A stretch of DNA of 64,000 bases, from the NCBI GenBank assembly GCA_002338715.1, contig DDIR01000143.1:18349-82348 (forward strand), read 5' to 3'. Origin of the DNA: Phycisphaerales bacterium UBA1845. GTDB lineage: Bacteria > Planctomycetota > Phycisphaerae > UBA1845. The notes under the pieces are model-generated. The model was not told where the DNA came from. It ran no database searches and worked only from the letters and a program-made list of their open reading frames with translations. Position 1 is the first letter of the stretch; each line of letters opens with the position of its first letter. Made by a program: the position numbers and the translations under genes. Positions 9,006-18,625 of the stretch are shown one piece after another.

Positions 9006-9893
9006 CTACCGAACCTTGCGGGCAGAGAATGTCGCGTTGCCACCGTCGTCGTCTTCGAGCTTGAATTCCTCAATACCCAGTTTCTTGAGCGACCGTTTCC
9101 ACCATCCGAGTGTCGGATAGGCGATGCGGTGGCGGGCGTGCATGCGACCTTTGACCGGTAGCGACATCTGCCGCCCGGTCAGCATGCAACCGACGGAATT
9201 GCAAAACGCGAATGCGCCGAGCACGCGGCTACGGACACGAAGTTCGCCTTCAAAGATCCTGCGAATCGCTCCGCGGAACGTCTCCACCTGGATCCAGATG
9301 GTTCCGCCCTTGCGCATCACAGCCGCCACTTTGGGCAGTGTGACCTGAATGTCCACATGGTTGAACACGAGGCGTGAAAACACGAAATCGATCGAATCCG
9401 GTTTGATGAACTTGTCGAGATTTTCAACGCCCGAATTGTGGATCGTCGGCGGTTCGATGCCTTCGCAGCGGGCGAGTGCCGAACCAAGTTCAACGTATTC
9501 CGGCTGCAATTCCAAACCAACAACCGAATGAGCGGTTCGCTGGAACTCCCACAACCAACGTCCGAAGCTGCATCCGAGATCGAGCACATCTTTGCCCTCG
9601 ATCATCGATTGCGGTGGTTTGGGCGTGGGCATGTTGCGGCCATGGTCCACCCAATTGCAGTACTCTTTCGCCACGTTGCCGACGATGTAGCCCTGGTTGG
9701 TCAGCGTGTGGCGTTTTTCGCCCTGTCCGATAAGGCCCAGTTGGCGGGCTTTGAGTGCTATCTCGGCGGGATAGGCATCGGTTGTGTGCTCGCCTTGCTG
9801 ACCATAGTAGGCATCGCGCAGAAAACGCAGCAATACGTCTCCTGTGGGCGGCAGGATCGCCTCTCTGATTTCAGTCAGCGTCGCGGTCATCAT
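9006..9893 (-). CDS. SAM-dependent methyltransferase
   Basis: 295 residues from the first ATG; a TTG at 9932 could add 13. The class I Rossmann methyltransferase core is clear: motif I KDVLDLGCSFGRWL, the acidic end of strand 2 in VVGLELQ, and a later FVFSRLVFNHVD segment. About 90 residues precede the core. It is the last gene of the polysaccharide operon, 62 nt after the amidotransferase stop, so it may methylate a sugar of the repeat unit. A small-molecule or lipid substrate is also possible. Confidence 0.7.
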   Translation of the reverse strand: MMTATLTEIREAILPPTGDVLLRFLRDAYYGQQGEHTTDAYPAEIALKARQLGLIGQGEKRHTLTNQGYIVGNVAKEYCNWVDHGRNMPTPKPPQSMIEGKDVLDLGCSFGRWLWEFQRTAHSVVGLELQPEYVELGSALARCEGIEPPTIHNSGVENLDKFIKPDSIDFVFSRLVFNHVDIQVTLPKVAAVMRKGGTIWIQVETFRGAIRRIFEGELRVRSRVLGAFAFCNSVGCMLTGRQMSLPVKGRMHARHRIAYPTLGWWKRSLKKLGIEEFKLEDDDGGNATFSARKVR

Positions 9894-9955
9894 CGGTGTG
9901 CTCAATCGTTCCAATTCTCTATCGACCCTCAAAGCCTGCCCATGCAGGTCTACTT

Positions 9956-11926
9956 CTAAGTCAATGCTGATGCCGTCGCAGAAACGCTGCGAGTCGCGCC
10001 AGCCGCCCCTCCCCGCAGGTCCTGAATTGTATATTCGGACCCATCGGTGATTCCATCCTCAATGTACATGCGATGCCAGGCCTCCAACGCAATCACGCTC
10101 CAAAGTTGAAGCGAGTAATCGCGTCGACCAGCGAGGTGATCGCCAACCATTTGTTCAACGCCCTGCGGATTCAGGATGCCCGTCTGCGTCACATGCTCTC
10201 TCGACAGGAACCGCGTGACGAAATCCTGCAACTCGCCTTTGAACCATTGCCCGATCGGCGAGTCGAAGCCGACCTTCTTCCGCTCGGCGATCGATTTATC
10301 AATCCACTGGGCGGCCACCGTCTTGAAAATATGCTTGCTGCGGGTCCCCTTGATTCGGTAGCGAGCCGGCAGACTCGTGACAAAATCGACCAACTCGAAG
10401 TCACACAGCGGGGCCCGGACTTCCAAACCGCAGGCCATGCTCATACGGTCCATATAACAAAGCTGATATTCAGGCAGATACCCGTTCACATCCACATCGG
10501 TCACGCGCTGCATGAAACGCCGACCATCCTGTGCGCACAGCAAATCGCGCAGGAACGCATCCCCCCCAGGGTCATGCGCCTGCGCTTTGACTGCTTCTGC
10601 GATTAGTCCATCGCGGGTGTCTGCTGCCAGCATACTGACCCAACTCAGGTACGCTTCAGGCAGCGGCAATGTTCCGCCATTGACGAAACGCTTTGCACGT
10701 TTGGCAAAGCGGCTTCCGCGTGTCGACTCGGGCCAGCGGTTGACGATGCGTTCGACGATGGTGCTGCGCATCCAAACGGGCAACCATCGATAATATTGCA
10801 ACATTTTTACCCCGCCGTGCCTCGGGTACCCATAGAAAATTTCGTCGCCCCCCGTTCCCCCGACCGCAACCTTGACGTGCTTGCGCGTGAATTGGCTTAG
10901 TAGATAGACCAGAACCGACGTCGGTTCACCATGGGGTTCGTCGTAGTGCCACAGGATTTTTGGAAGCAAGTCTATACTTGAGACAGGTCCGAGAATCAGT
11001 TCGTGGTGGTTGGCGCCGAGATCGTCTGCGACTTTGCGGGCGTAATTCAGTTCGTTGAAGCCAGCCGCCAACCCTTCGTAACCGACCGCGAAGGTTTGGA
11101 CCTGGGCTTCGTGCTTGCGCATGAGGGCGACCATGACCGAAGAGTCCAACCCGCCGCTTAAAAACGCCCCCACCTCCACGTCGCTCTTGAGACACAGTCG
11201 GACGGCTTCATCCAGTCGATCGCTCAATTCGGCACATGCCCCGGCGAATGACAGGTCGTTGCGTTCGGTCCGCGTCCGCTGCCAATAGCGACGCACCTCG
11301 AAACGATGGTCCTCCCAGACGAGCATTTCGCCCGGGGCGAGTTTCTTGATCCCGGTATAAAACGTTTCGGGCGCGGGCACGTAGCCAGCCGCCAGGAACT
11401 GGCAGACGGCTTGCGGATTAACGGCCCGGACATGCTGCGATTGGAGGATCGTTTTGGGTTCCGACCCGAAAAGCAACCGCTGACCGTTGTCGGTGTAATA
11501 GAGTGGTTTCTCGCCGATGCGATCGCGGGCGAGGACCAGGCGCTTGTGCCTCGCGTCCCAGATGGCGATGCCAAACATCCCGCGCAGGTGCGCCGCGAAA
11601 TCCAACCCGTATTCTTCGTAAAGGTGAACGATTGTTTCGGTGTCGCTGTTGGTTGAGAAACGATGGCCGGCGTCTTTTAATTGCTTCGTCAACGTTTCGT
11701 AGTTGTATATTTCGCCGTTGAAAACAACGTGGATCGTGCCGTCTTCATTGGCGATGGGCTGTTTTCCGCTGGCGAGGTCAATGATGCTCAAACGCCGCAT
11801 CGCCAGACCGACACCGTCAGCGGTGAAGAATCCGTCTTCGTCCGGACCGCGATGAACAATGCTCGCGCACATACGCTTCAGGAGCGCTTCATCGTTGAAA
11901 CCCACATATCCGGTGATGCCACACAT
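9956..11926 (-). CDS. asnB: Asparagine synthase-like glutamine amidotransferase
   Basis: 656 residues with the two AsnB domains. The N-terminal Ntn glutaminase begins with the catalytic Cys directly after Met (MCGITGYVG) and carries MRRLSIIDL and GEIYNY. The C-terminal ATP-pyrophosphatase domain has the PPi-loop SGGLDSS. Enzymes of this family make asparagine, but copies inside exopolysaccharide loci are thought to amidate sugar carboxylates. The position between glycosyltransferase genes favours that second role here (inference). It is followed by the methyltransferase and preceded by a GT4 gene with an 18-nt gap. Length is normal for this subgroup. Confidence 0.9.
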   Translation of the reverse strand: MCGITGYVGFNDEALLKRMCASIVHRGPDEDGFFTADGVGLAMRRLSIIDLASGKQPIANEDGTIHVVFNGEIYNYETLTKQLKDAGHRFSTNSDTETIVHLYEEYGLDFAAHLRGMFGIAIWDARHKRLVLARDRIGEKPLYYTDNGQRLLFGSEPKTILQSQHVRAVNPQAVCQFLAAGYVPAPETFYTGIKKLAPGEMLVWEDHRFEVRRYWQRTRTERNDLSFAGACAELSDRLDEAVRLCLKSDVEVGAFLSGGLDSSVMVALMRKHEAQVQTFAVGYEGLAAGFNELNYARKVADDLGANHHELILGPVSSIDLLPKILWHYDEPHGEPTSVLVYLLSQFTRKHVKVAVGGTGGDEIFYGYPRHGGVKMLQYYRWLPVWMRSTIVERIVNRWPESTRGSRFAKRAKRFVNGGTLPLPEAYLSWVSMLAADTRDGLIAEAVKAQAHDPGGDAFLRDLLCAQDGRRFMQRVTDVDVNGYLPEYQLCYMDRMSMACGLEVRAPLCDFELVDFVTSLPARYRIKGTRSKHIFKTVAAQWIDKSIAERKKVGFDSPIGQWFKGELQDFVTRFLSREHVTQTGILNPQGVEQMVGDHLAGRRDYSLQLWSVIALEAWHRMYIEDGITDGSEYTIQDLRGGAAGATRSVSATASALT

Positions 11927-11943
11927 GCCGTCGCAATATCCCT

Positions 11944-13263
11944 TTAGGCAATACTCTGAAGAATTTCATCCCAACGCGAAACCACGACCGGCGATTCGTA
12001 TCGGGTCGCCGATTCGCGGGCGTTTGCAGAAAACTGCTGCCAGCGCGATTCGTTTTCGATGAGTTTGACCATCGCCGCCGCGAATGACTCGGGCGTGCGA
12101 TCGTCGATCAGGAAACCATTCTCACCTTCGCGCACCAGATCGCCGAGATCGCCCACATGCGACACGACGGCTGGTAATCCGCATGTCATCGCTTCCATCA
12201 ATGACAACGCCAATCCTTCCGAATCTGACGAGAGCACGAACACTTTCGATCGATTGAGAAACGAACCCACGTCGCCTTGGTGCCCGAGAAACTCGACGTG
12301 ATCAGAAATGCCCAGATCCGCGGCCAACGATTCCAGCGGTTCACGCAGTTCACCGTCGCCAACGATCGCCGCTTTCGCTTCGGGATGTTCCTGCACCACC
12401 AACGCCACCGCGCGGATGAAATGATCGATCCGTTTGATCGGGCTGAGTCGGGCGACGAGTATGAAATCGATATCGCGCGTCGCGTCGGCGCATTTGAATC
12501 GCTCGGCATCGATCGCGCCGGAGACAACCTCGCAGCGCGACTTCACGTCGTGATCGCGATAGAATTGGGCGGCGCTGGTTCCCATGGTGATGATCAAATC
12601 AAACCGCCGAACGGCCTTCAGCAGGCTGGCTTCAACTTTCGGGTCCGGCGTTTCCAACCTGCAAAACAAGCGGTTCTCTGCCCAAATGCCCCCGCCCAGC
12701 ACCTCCATCGGCCCACCGACGCAGAAATACAGCGCCCGCGAACCCGACAACCGTGCGACGAGTTGTGCGATCAAACCGTTAAGCAGCAGATGAAACCCAC
12801 CAACCCATGCGGGCCGACGCTTGAACGCGGTCCACACGAATGTCAGCAATCGCGATGGAACATTGCCCACAATCTTTCGCAGCCAATTGGGCGGCATGAT
12901 GATTTCGACGTCGGGCGAAGGCGCCGCATCGAACGTTGTGACCAGCAGCAGCTTTCGACACTTGGGAGATGCCGCCAGCGGTGCGACGTGGGCATTGAGC
13001 CAATTGTCTGAATAGAACGTACCGGTTAGCAAGACTTCGACCGGTTCATCAGCCGCGATGGCTTTGGGCCTGCGACCGATGATCCCCGCGAATCCAACGC
13101 AAATGTGATACGACAAGAGAAACGATCGAAGGAGGATCCGCCACACACCGCGCCGAACACGCTGCATCAATGGCACGCCCGCGCTCGCGTCGCCTTCCAA
13201 TGGCGGCAACACAAACGCCGCGTCCTGCCGGCGAACTTCCGTTGATTGGGCAAGTACCGTCAC
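11944..13263 (-). CDS. GT4-family glycosyltransferase
   Basis: 439 residues from the GTG at 13263, which overlaps the upstream stop as GTGA. It is a GT-B fold protein: an N-terminal acceptor half with a hydrophobic, probably membrane-associated stretch, then the donor half with ILVARLSPIKRIDHFIRA, AAIVGDGELREPLE, VEFLGHQGDV and the EX7E-type segment SSDSEGLALSLMEAMTCGLPAV. It presumably adds one sugar to the undecaprenyl-linked repeat unit on the cytoplasmic side. The sugar cannot be predicted. Confidence 0.88.
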   Translation of the reverse strand: MTVLAQSTEVRRQDAAFVLPPLEGDASAGVPLMQRVRRGVWRILLRSFLLSYHICVGFAGIIGRRPKAIAADEPVEVLLTGTFYSDNWLNAHVAPLAASPKCRKLLLVTTFDAAPSPDVEIIMPPNWLRKIVGNVPSRLLTFVWTAFKRRPAWVGGFHLLLNGLIAQLVARLSGSRALYFCVGGPMEVLGGGIWAENRLFCRLETPDPKVEASLLKAVRRFDLIITMGTSAAQFYRDHDVKSRCEVVSGAIDAERFKCADATRDIDFILVARLSPIKRIDHFIRAVALVVQEHPEAKAAIVGDGELREPLESLAADLGISDHVEFLGHQGDVGSFLNRSKVFVLSSDSEGLALSLMEAMTCGLPAVVSHVGDLGDLVREGENGFLIDDRTPESFAAAMVKLIENESRWQQFSANARESATRYESPVVVSRWDEILQSIA

Positions 13264-14534
13264 GATTCGGGAAACTCCAGCCGAGTCCACGGAATCGAAA
13301 CGCTCGTGCGGCCCGTGGCGTCAGCCGCATTCTGCGTGAGTGTCAAAACGGGTTCGCCGTCTACGTTGATGCGCGTGCGATCTGGATCGGGTGTGTAAAA
13401 CGTCAGTCCTTCAAGATCGCGATCGATAATTGGCGGCAATGTCGCGTAGCAATGGGCAGACGTTTTAACATCGATGACGATCGTGTCGTTGTCGTGCGTC
13501 ACCGTCACGCCGATCTCTTCCTTCGCGCGACAATACCCCAACAATCGCCGCGTCGTGGTTACCAACATCTCGCCATTCGCTTGCGATTTGGCCAACCGCC
13601 GAAAACCTTCAATCGCCGAGGCTCCGAGCGGTACCGTAGCGTCGGGTTCCGACTTGCCGAGGTGCGTGTAGAGAATGCAAGCGCCCTGCCGATCGACGAG
13701 TTGCTTGAGCATGCGATCGGTCAACACGTCGCCAATTCCCCAAGCCGTTTCGTGCGAACTCACCCCGCCCCAATGTGGGTTGCACCGCAGAAATTCATAC
13801 ACCGGCTGACCGTCGCGAAGCTGCGAGCGCGTGAGAATTCGATTCGGCGCGTGCATGGCGTATTTTTCGTTGCCCATGCGACTGAGCACTTGCTTGGTCA
13901 GTTCCTTCGCCAGCGTCTTGCCGGATGCGATCGGATGGGCGGGAGAAAGAATACCGCCAAGCTGCGGGGGCACGTCCTGACCGAGCACGCTGCTGACGCG
14001 GCCCCGCCAGACGTAATGCACACCGTGTCTGATCGTCAGGTCTGCATGGTAGGCAGGCGACGACGTGACATCCCCCTCGCCCATCATGATACTGCCGTCG
14101 AAGTTGGTGACGGCTTGGGCGTGATCGATCCACACGTCGAGTCGGCAGCCGCTTTGTTCGAGTTCGTCGAGCGCCCGCTGGGCGTGTTCCCGCGTGGTGG
14201 CGAGGTCGCCGAACGAATGCAGGCAGTCGATGTAACCGCTGCGAACGAGGGACTGCACCATGGACCTGCCGGCGTCGTCGGTGTTCCAGTAGGCGAATTG
14301 ATCGGCGGTCATATCGAAGTAAATCGTGTTGCCGATCTCCAACCCCAACCCTTGCCCCATCGGGGTGGATCGCGTCGTGTTGAGAAACTCAGACGTATCC
14401 CAGTATGCCTTGCGATCGGGCGTTTCGTCGAGGTCGCTGCAGACGGCCAGCATCGCGCAGTATGGGTATGGCCAGTGTCGCAATGTGACACTTTCCTCCA
14501 TTGCGATGTTGTGCGCCATGGTGTTTGCCGGCAT
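13260..14534 (-). CDS. Polysaccharide deacetylase-like protein (divergent)
   Basis: 424 residues from the first ATG; a TTG at 14552 lies six codons earlier. The order of motifs resembles the NodB/polysaccharide deacetylase barrel: an early acidic pair in AVCSDLDETP, a His-containing LHSFGDL, a mid-protein DVWIDHAQ and a late CILYTHLGKSEPD. Spacing is unusual, and the canonical HxxxH metal pair is not obvious. The C-terminal 90 residues look like a beta-sandwich add-on (TVTHDNDTIVIDV...). It may remove N-acetyl groups or be a non-enzymatic relative. The overlap with the following GT4 gene shows it belongs to the operon. Confidence 0.5.
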   Translation of the reverse strand: MPANTMAHNIAMEESVTLRHWPYPYCAMLAVCSDLDETPDRKAYWDTSEFLNTTRSTPMGQGLGLEIGNTIYFDMTADQFAYWNTDDAGRSMVQSLVRSGYIDCLHSFGDLATTREHAQRALDELEQSGCRLDVWIDHAQAVTNFDGSIMMGEGDVTSSPAYHADLTIRHGVHYVWRGRVSSVLGQDVPPQLGGILSPAHPIASGKTLAKELTKQVLSRMGNEKYAMHAPNRILTRSQLRDGQPVYEFLRCNPHWGGVSSHETAWGIGDVLTDRMLKQLVDRQGACILYTHLGKSEPDATVPLGASAIEGFRRLAKSQANGEMLVTTTRRLLGYCRAKEEIGVTVTHDNDTIVIDVKTSAHCYATLPPIIDRDLEGLTFYTPDPDRTRINVDGEPVLTLTQNAADATGRTSVSIPWTRLEFPES

Positions 14535-14557
14535 GTGCGTCTGGCTGGTCAACTCGA

Positions 14558-15709
14558 TTACCCCGGTGTAGCCTGCAAATCGTTTCGGCGGACCGCACGC
14601 AGGTAAACCTCCCGCGTCCTCTTGGCGACCCGGGCAGGGTGAAAACGTGCCCGGGCGATCTCGCGTGATTCGTCCCCCATCTTTTTTCGCAATTCGTCGT
14701 TGGTGATTATTTGCTTCAACCGATGGGCGATGTCGGCTGGGTCATTGGGATCGACGAGAAATCCGCTCTCGCCATCGCGCAGCATGTAAGGCATGCCACA
14801 GCGGTTCGACGTCACCACGGGAACGCCTGCGGCCATCGATTCTTCGATGCCCATCGGCGAGCCTTCCTCGAACGACACCAGCGAAAAGACAGCCGCCTCC
14901 GACAAATTCTGCTTTACAGCCACCGAGTCGATCTCGCCGAGGAGTTTGACCTGATCGTTCAAACCGCACGCGGCGATGCGATCCTGCATGTGCTTAAAAT
15001 ATTCCTGATCCGTCGCCCGACCGGCGAGTCGCAATTCGGCTTTGATGCCCTGCTCCTTCAATAGCGCGACGGCTTCGACCAACGCGATCGGATTTTTGCG
15101 CTTGTTTAACAGAGCGGCAGAGAAGATCACGTTCGATCGCTCGTTGCGTTCGATGCCGAAGAACGATTCGTCGATGGGGTTGTCGATGTCGTGGATGATC
15201 CCGGTGGCGATGCCCTTCAACCGTTCGCGCACGTACGGGCTGATCGAAATGATATGCGGTTGGTCAGCCCAGCCAGCCAGTTCGACCTTTTTCCAAAGCT
15301 TTGAACGAATCCGCGCAAAACGCTGCCCGCTGTAGATGGTGTCTTCGTGGATGAAACCGTGAATCGTGAACACGCGCGGAATGTTCAAACCCTTGACCAT
15401 CAACCCATACGTATCGTGGGCGTGAATGACGTCCGGCGAAAGTCGCTCGATGTATCGCAACACTTCCTGACGATCTGGCCCCGTGAAGTGGCGCAGCGTT
15501 TTGCCAGCCGTCCAGGGCAAACGATGAATCGTCGCGCCCTCCCATTCAATCGTTTTCGGAGAGGCGCACGCGCGATCGGTGGTTACGACCTGCACATCAA
15601 GATCGCCATACGCCGCGAGCCCGCGGGTCAGTTGGACGCTTACGGCTTCCACGCCGCCATGCGGACGGAGCGGATCGCCGGGGAAGGATGTGGCCATCAC
15701 GACTTTCAT
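14558..15709 (-). CDS. GT4-family glycosyltransferase
   Basis: 383 residues, normal for the family. The acceptor half starts with MKVVMATSFPGDPLRPHGGVE, where the Gly-Gly loop is typical of GT4, followed by PDVIHAHDTYGLMV. The donor half carries FSAALLNKRKNPIALVEA, VKLLGEID and the nucleotide-sugar binding segment SFEEGSPMGIEESMAAGVPVV. Its ATG is shared with the upstream stop (ATGA), so translation is coupled to the neighbouring GT gene. Sugar specificity is unknown. Confidence 0.92.
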   Translation of the reverse strand: MKVVMATSFPGDPLRPHGGVEAVSVQLTRGLAAYGDLDVQVVTTDRACASPKTIEWEGATIHRLPWTAGKTLRHFTGPDRQEVLRYIERLSPDVIHAHDTYGLMVKGLNIPRVFTIHGFIHEDTIYSGQRFARIRSKLWKKVELAGWADQPHIISISPYVRERLKGIATGIIHDIDNPIDESFFGIERNERSNVIFSAALLNKRKNPIALVEAVALLKEQGIKAELRLAGRATDQEYFKHMQDRIAACGLNDQVKLLGEIDSVAVKQNLSEAAVFSLVSFEEGSPMGIEESMAAGVPVVTSNRCGMPYMLRDGESGFLVDPNDPADIAHRLKQIITNDELRKKMGDESREIARARFHPARVAKRTREVYLRAVRRNDLQATPG

Positions 15710-16878
15710 GCGTGCAACACCTTTCCCGCCGCAGCGTGTGTTGGGGTTGGCGAATCGAAAAAGACCGCTTCAAAGCGCGGCAGCACAGCTTCGACCGTGT
15801 GGTTGTTTTCGTAATAGGACCGGGCGTTGCGCGACGCTTTGAGCCACGCGTCAGCCGAACCGAGCATCTCACGCAAACCACCCGCCAGCGTGTCGACGTC
15901 GGCTGCGGTCCGGCCCAGGTTTTTGGACGCGACCAATCCATCGGGATCAAACGTCGTCACCAGCGGAATCCCCAGGCTCCACGCTTCGAGAAACGTATTC
16001 GGGAACCCTTCAAAATCGCTCGTCGAACAAAGGCACGCGGCATCTCGATACAACTCGCCCACCTTCGCCCGCTCGATCCCGCCCCATACCTTCACATTGG
16101 GAATCGTCCTGGCACGGGTAATCACTTCACTGCAATATGCGTCGTCGCCATAAGGGCCCACCAGATCAAACTGAAATTCCGGGCAGGCGGTGGCCAGGTC
16201 GAGGTAACGATCAGGGCGTTTCTGTTTGCACAATCGCGCGATCCAGAGAATCGACTGCTTCTGCGGATCGGGCGCATCGGGCAGCGACTCGCCAGCTTCC
16301 AGCAAGTCCGGGCATGGCATGGGAATGACGGTTGAATCCAGACCGAAACCGTTGCGCAACGTCTGCCGCTGGGTTTGCGTCTGCACGACGATATCGTCCG
16401 CATGGCGCAGGCCATAGCGATACAAAACGCGTTCGCGAACCGTGTGCATGTCGGGCAGGTTGGGATCGACGTCGGGATCGTTGGCGATGGTGTAGACGAA
16501 GCGTTTTTGATGCCGTTTGCACCACATCGCGACCTGCCCGGTGACGTACTCGGCGCAGTTTTGATAGTAGACATCCGCATCGGCCCGTGCGAGCGCCTGG
16601 TTCAAACTCGACCAGCGCGGATGAAAAAACCGCAGCCCCGGCAGGCCCGCGTCCTGGCGACACATCTTGATCAACCGAACGCCATCGACCACATCGCCAT
16701 CTTGCTGACCTTCATCCCACGTGATCAGCGAAACGCGATAACCCTGTTCCGTCAACCACCGCGCAGTCAACGACGTCTGCCGTTCGACGCCGCCAATGTG
16801 GCCGGTCACGCCGCCGGTCATCGCGCCATACGCAAAGTGTGCGACGATGGCAATGGATGGTTTGGACGAATCGGTCAA
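15706..16878 (-). CDS. GT4-family glycosyltransferase
   Basis: 390 residues from a TTG at 16878, preceded by GGGAAG 4 nt away. No suitable ATG exists before the conserved start AIVAHFAYGAMTGG...GHIGGVERQ, and a TTG at 16890 is the alternative. The N-terminal glycine-rich loop and the C-terminal donor site (WIARLCKQKRPDRYLDLA, STSDFEGFPNTFLEAWSLGIPLV) define the family. It is followed by another GT4 gene with ATGA overlap. It is probably one of three sequential transferases building the repeat unit. Confidence 0.9.
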   Translation of the reverse strand: MTDSSKPSIAIVAHFAYGAMTGGVTGHIGGVERQTSLTARWLTEQGYRVSLITWDEGQQDGDVVDGVRLIKMCRQDAGLPGLRFFHPRWSSLNQALARADADVYYQNCAEYVTGQVAMWCKRHQKRFVYTIANDPDVDPNLPDMHTVRERVLYRYGLRHADDIVVQTQTQRQTLRNGFGLDSTVIPMPCPDLLEAGESLPDAPDPQKQSILWIARLCKQKRPDRYLDLATACPEFQFDLVGPYGDDAYCSEVITRARTIPNVKVWGGIERAKVGELYRDAACLCSTSDFEGFPNTFLEAWSLGIPLVTTFDPDGLVASKNLGRTAADVDTLAGGLREMLGSADAWLKASRNARSYYENNHTVEAVLPRFEAVFFDSPTPTHAAAGKVLHA

Positions 16879-16919
16879 TGAACTTCCCAATCAAAGCGGT
16901 TAACACGTCATGAACGCGA

Positions 16920-18536
16920 TTACAACGGCTGGGGCACGATCGGACTTGATTCACCTTTGACCTTGCCCGTCAGCTTGTCCTTGATTTTCTGCGGCAATAC
17001 CAGTTTCCAATAGAGCGGCAGCAACACCAACCCACCAGCCGCACTTCCTGAAAGCAGCGCCCACCAGGCGTTTTCCGGAAACGCATACTTTCCACCAATC
17101 AAACAGGCTGAAAACGGAATCGCACAAAGAAACGGTCCGCGCGTGCAGGCAATGGCGTACTTGGTCACATCCATTTTCAATTGCCGGCATGCGTAGATCG
17201 GGACGTAAATTCCGTTGACCAATGTCATGGGAACAGTGACGGCGAGCGCCACGCTGAGCAGGCCCTTCTCAAAGTAGAGCAGCGCAACCGTCGCCCCACC
17301 CGCACTGACCAACGCCGAAATGAAGTTGGCGATTCCCAGTCGACCGTGGGCATTCAAACCGGCTAGGATGTTCCTGATGGGCAGATGCACCATGTATGCC
17401 AAGTGCCCGACCGCCAGCACGATGAGCAAATACCAAGTCGATTGCGCCGCGTATTCGTCCCCCATCCAGACCTGCAACAGCAAGTCGCCCATGATGGACA
17501 ATCCCAAAACCATCGGTAGGGCGAGATACAATCCTGCGCGTGTGGCTTTGGTCAATAAATCGCGCAACGCGGAATTGCATTGTGTCGCTTTGAGCGAGCT
17601 GGCGGTTGGCGTCAAGACAAACGCGAACCGCTCCACGAGGGTGGATGCCTGACGCACCAGTGCGAGCGGGCGGGCATAGACAGCCAGCATCGTAACATGC
17701 AGACATTTCGTGATGAGGACGTTGATCGCCTGATATTCGAGCAATCCACCCAAATCAGGGAGGATCGATTTACCGCCAAACGTGACCATCCGCCCCATCA
17801 CATCGCGTCGCACATAACCGGGGCCGACGTGCAGGCCCGGACACAACCGATACGCAAAAAATATGCGCGCTCCGCGCCCCAATGATTCGCAGACCAGGAC
17901 AATGATGCCCATCGCGATCAATCCGCCGCCGCTCAGCACCGCCACGATCATCGCGAGGAATTGCGAAAAGTTAACGCTGGCGTGAATGCTCGATTGAATG
18001 TCCCAGCGATGGTGTCCCGTGATAACACCGCCAAACGCAGAGGTCGCGACCTGAATTGCAAAGCTCGTCCCCAACAGCACAATCACCCAACGCGCTTGAT
18101 CGGCGAATTCACCGAGCTGCGTCTCCAGGTAGTGCGGAACGAAGAATGCAATCGCCAGCGCCAGCGCCACAATCACCGACGCCAGCGCCACCAATATGAG
18201 CGTCACGGAACTGACGGCTGAACTGATTCCTTCGATGTCGTTCAGCGCACGATGCTTGGCCACGAATCGATTGACCGACGAAACAATCCCGCCCTGAAGA
18301 AGTGCGAAGAGCCCGGTCAACGACCACGCAAAGTCCCAGACACCGAGTGCACCCTGACCGATTTTGTCATTGACCACGCGCGGCAACACAAACCCACCGG
18401 CGATGCACACGAATTGCGCAAGCCAGCTGGCCACCACGTTCATTGCGAGTCGACTTCGCCCCGACACATCACCTTCTGCATCATGCGCTGTTGGCTTTAC
18501 CGACTCGAATGGTTCTGTTTGATGTGTTGCGGTCAT
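16920..18536 (-). CDS. Wzx-type oligosaccharide flippase
   Basis: 538 residues with about 12-14 hydrophobic helices after a short hydrophilic N-terminus (RSRLAMNVVASWLAQFVCIAGGFVLPRVV). The helix pattern, the Arg/Lys-poor core and the position among GT genes fit the polysaccharide transporter branch of the MOP superfamily, which flips undecaprenyl-diphosphate-linked repeats to the periplasm. With the Wzy/ligase-like, Wza-like and Wzc-like genes it implies a Wzx/Wzy-dependent pathway. The ATG at 18536 is clear. Confidence 0.85.
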   Translation of the reverse strand: MTATHQTEPFESVKPTAHDAEGDVSGRSRLAMNVVASWLAQFVCIAGGFVLPRVVNDKIGQGALGVWDFAWSLTGLFALLQGGIVSSVNRFVAKHRALNDIEGISSAVSSVTLILVALASVIVALALAIAFFVPHYLETQLGEFADQARWVIVLLGTSFAIQVATSAFGGVITGHHRWDIQSSIHASVNFSQFLAMIVAVLSGGGLIAMGIIVLVCESLGRGARIFFAYRLCPGLHVGPGYVRRDVMGRMVTFGGKSILPDLGGLLEYQAINVLITKCLHVTMLAVYARPLALVRQASTLVERFAFVLTPTASSLKATQCNSALRDLLTKATRAGLYLALPMVLGLSIMGDLLLQVWMGDEYAAQSTWYLLIVLAVGHLAYMVHLPIRNILAGLNAHGRLGIANFISALVSAGGATVALLYFEKGLLSVALAVTVPMTLVNGIYVPIYACRQLKMDVTKYAIACTRGPFLCAIPFSACLIGGKYAFPENAWWALLSGSAAGGLVLLPLYWKLVLPQKIKDKLTGKVKGESSPIVPQPL

Positions 18537-18625
18537 GGTTACAAATATTCAATCTGCCAACAGATTCACCCAGACCAAATCATGGGCCCTGTGGACTTCG
18601 TATCGGGTAAATACTGGACGAAGCG

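Noticed and set aside
13049-13330. 93-residue minus-strand frame across the GT4/deacetylase junction
   Set aside because: It is out of frame with both neighbours, which are joined by a clear GTGA overlap.
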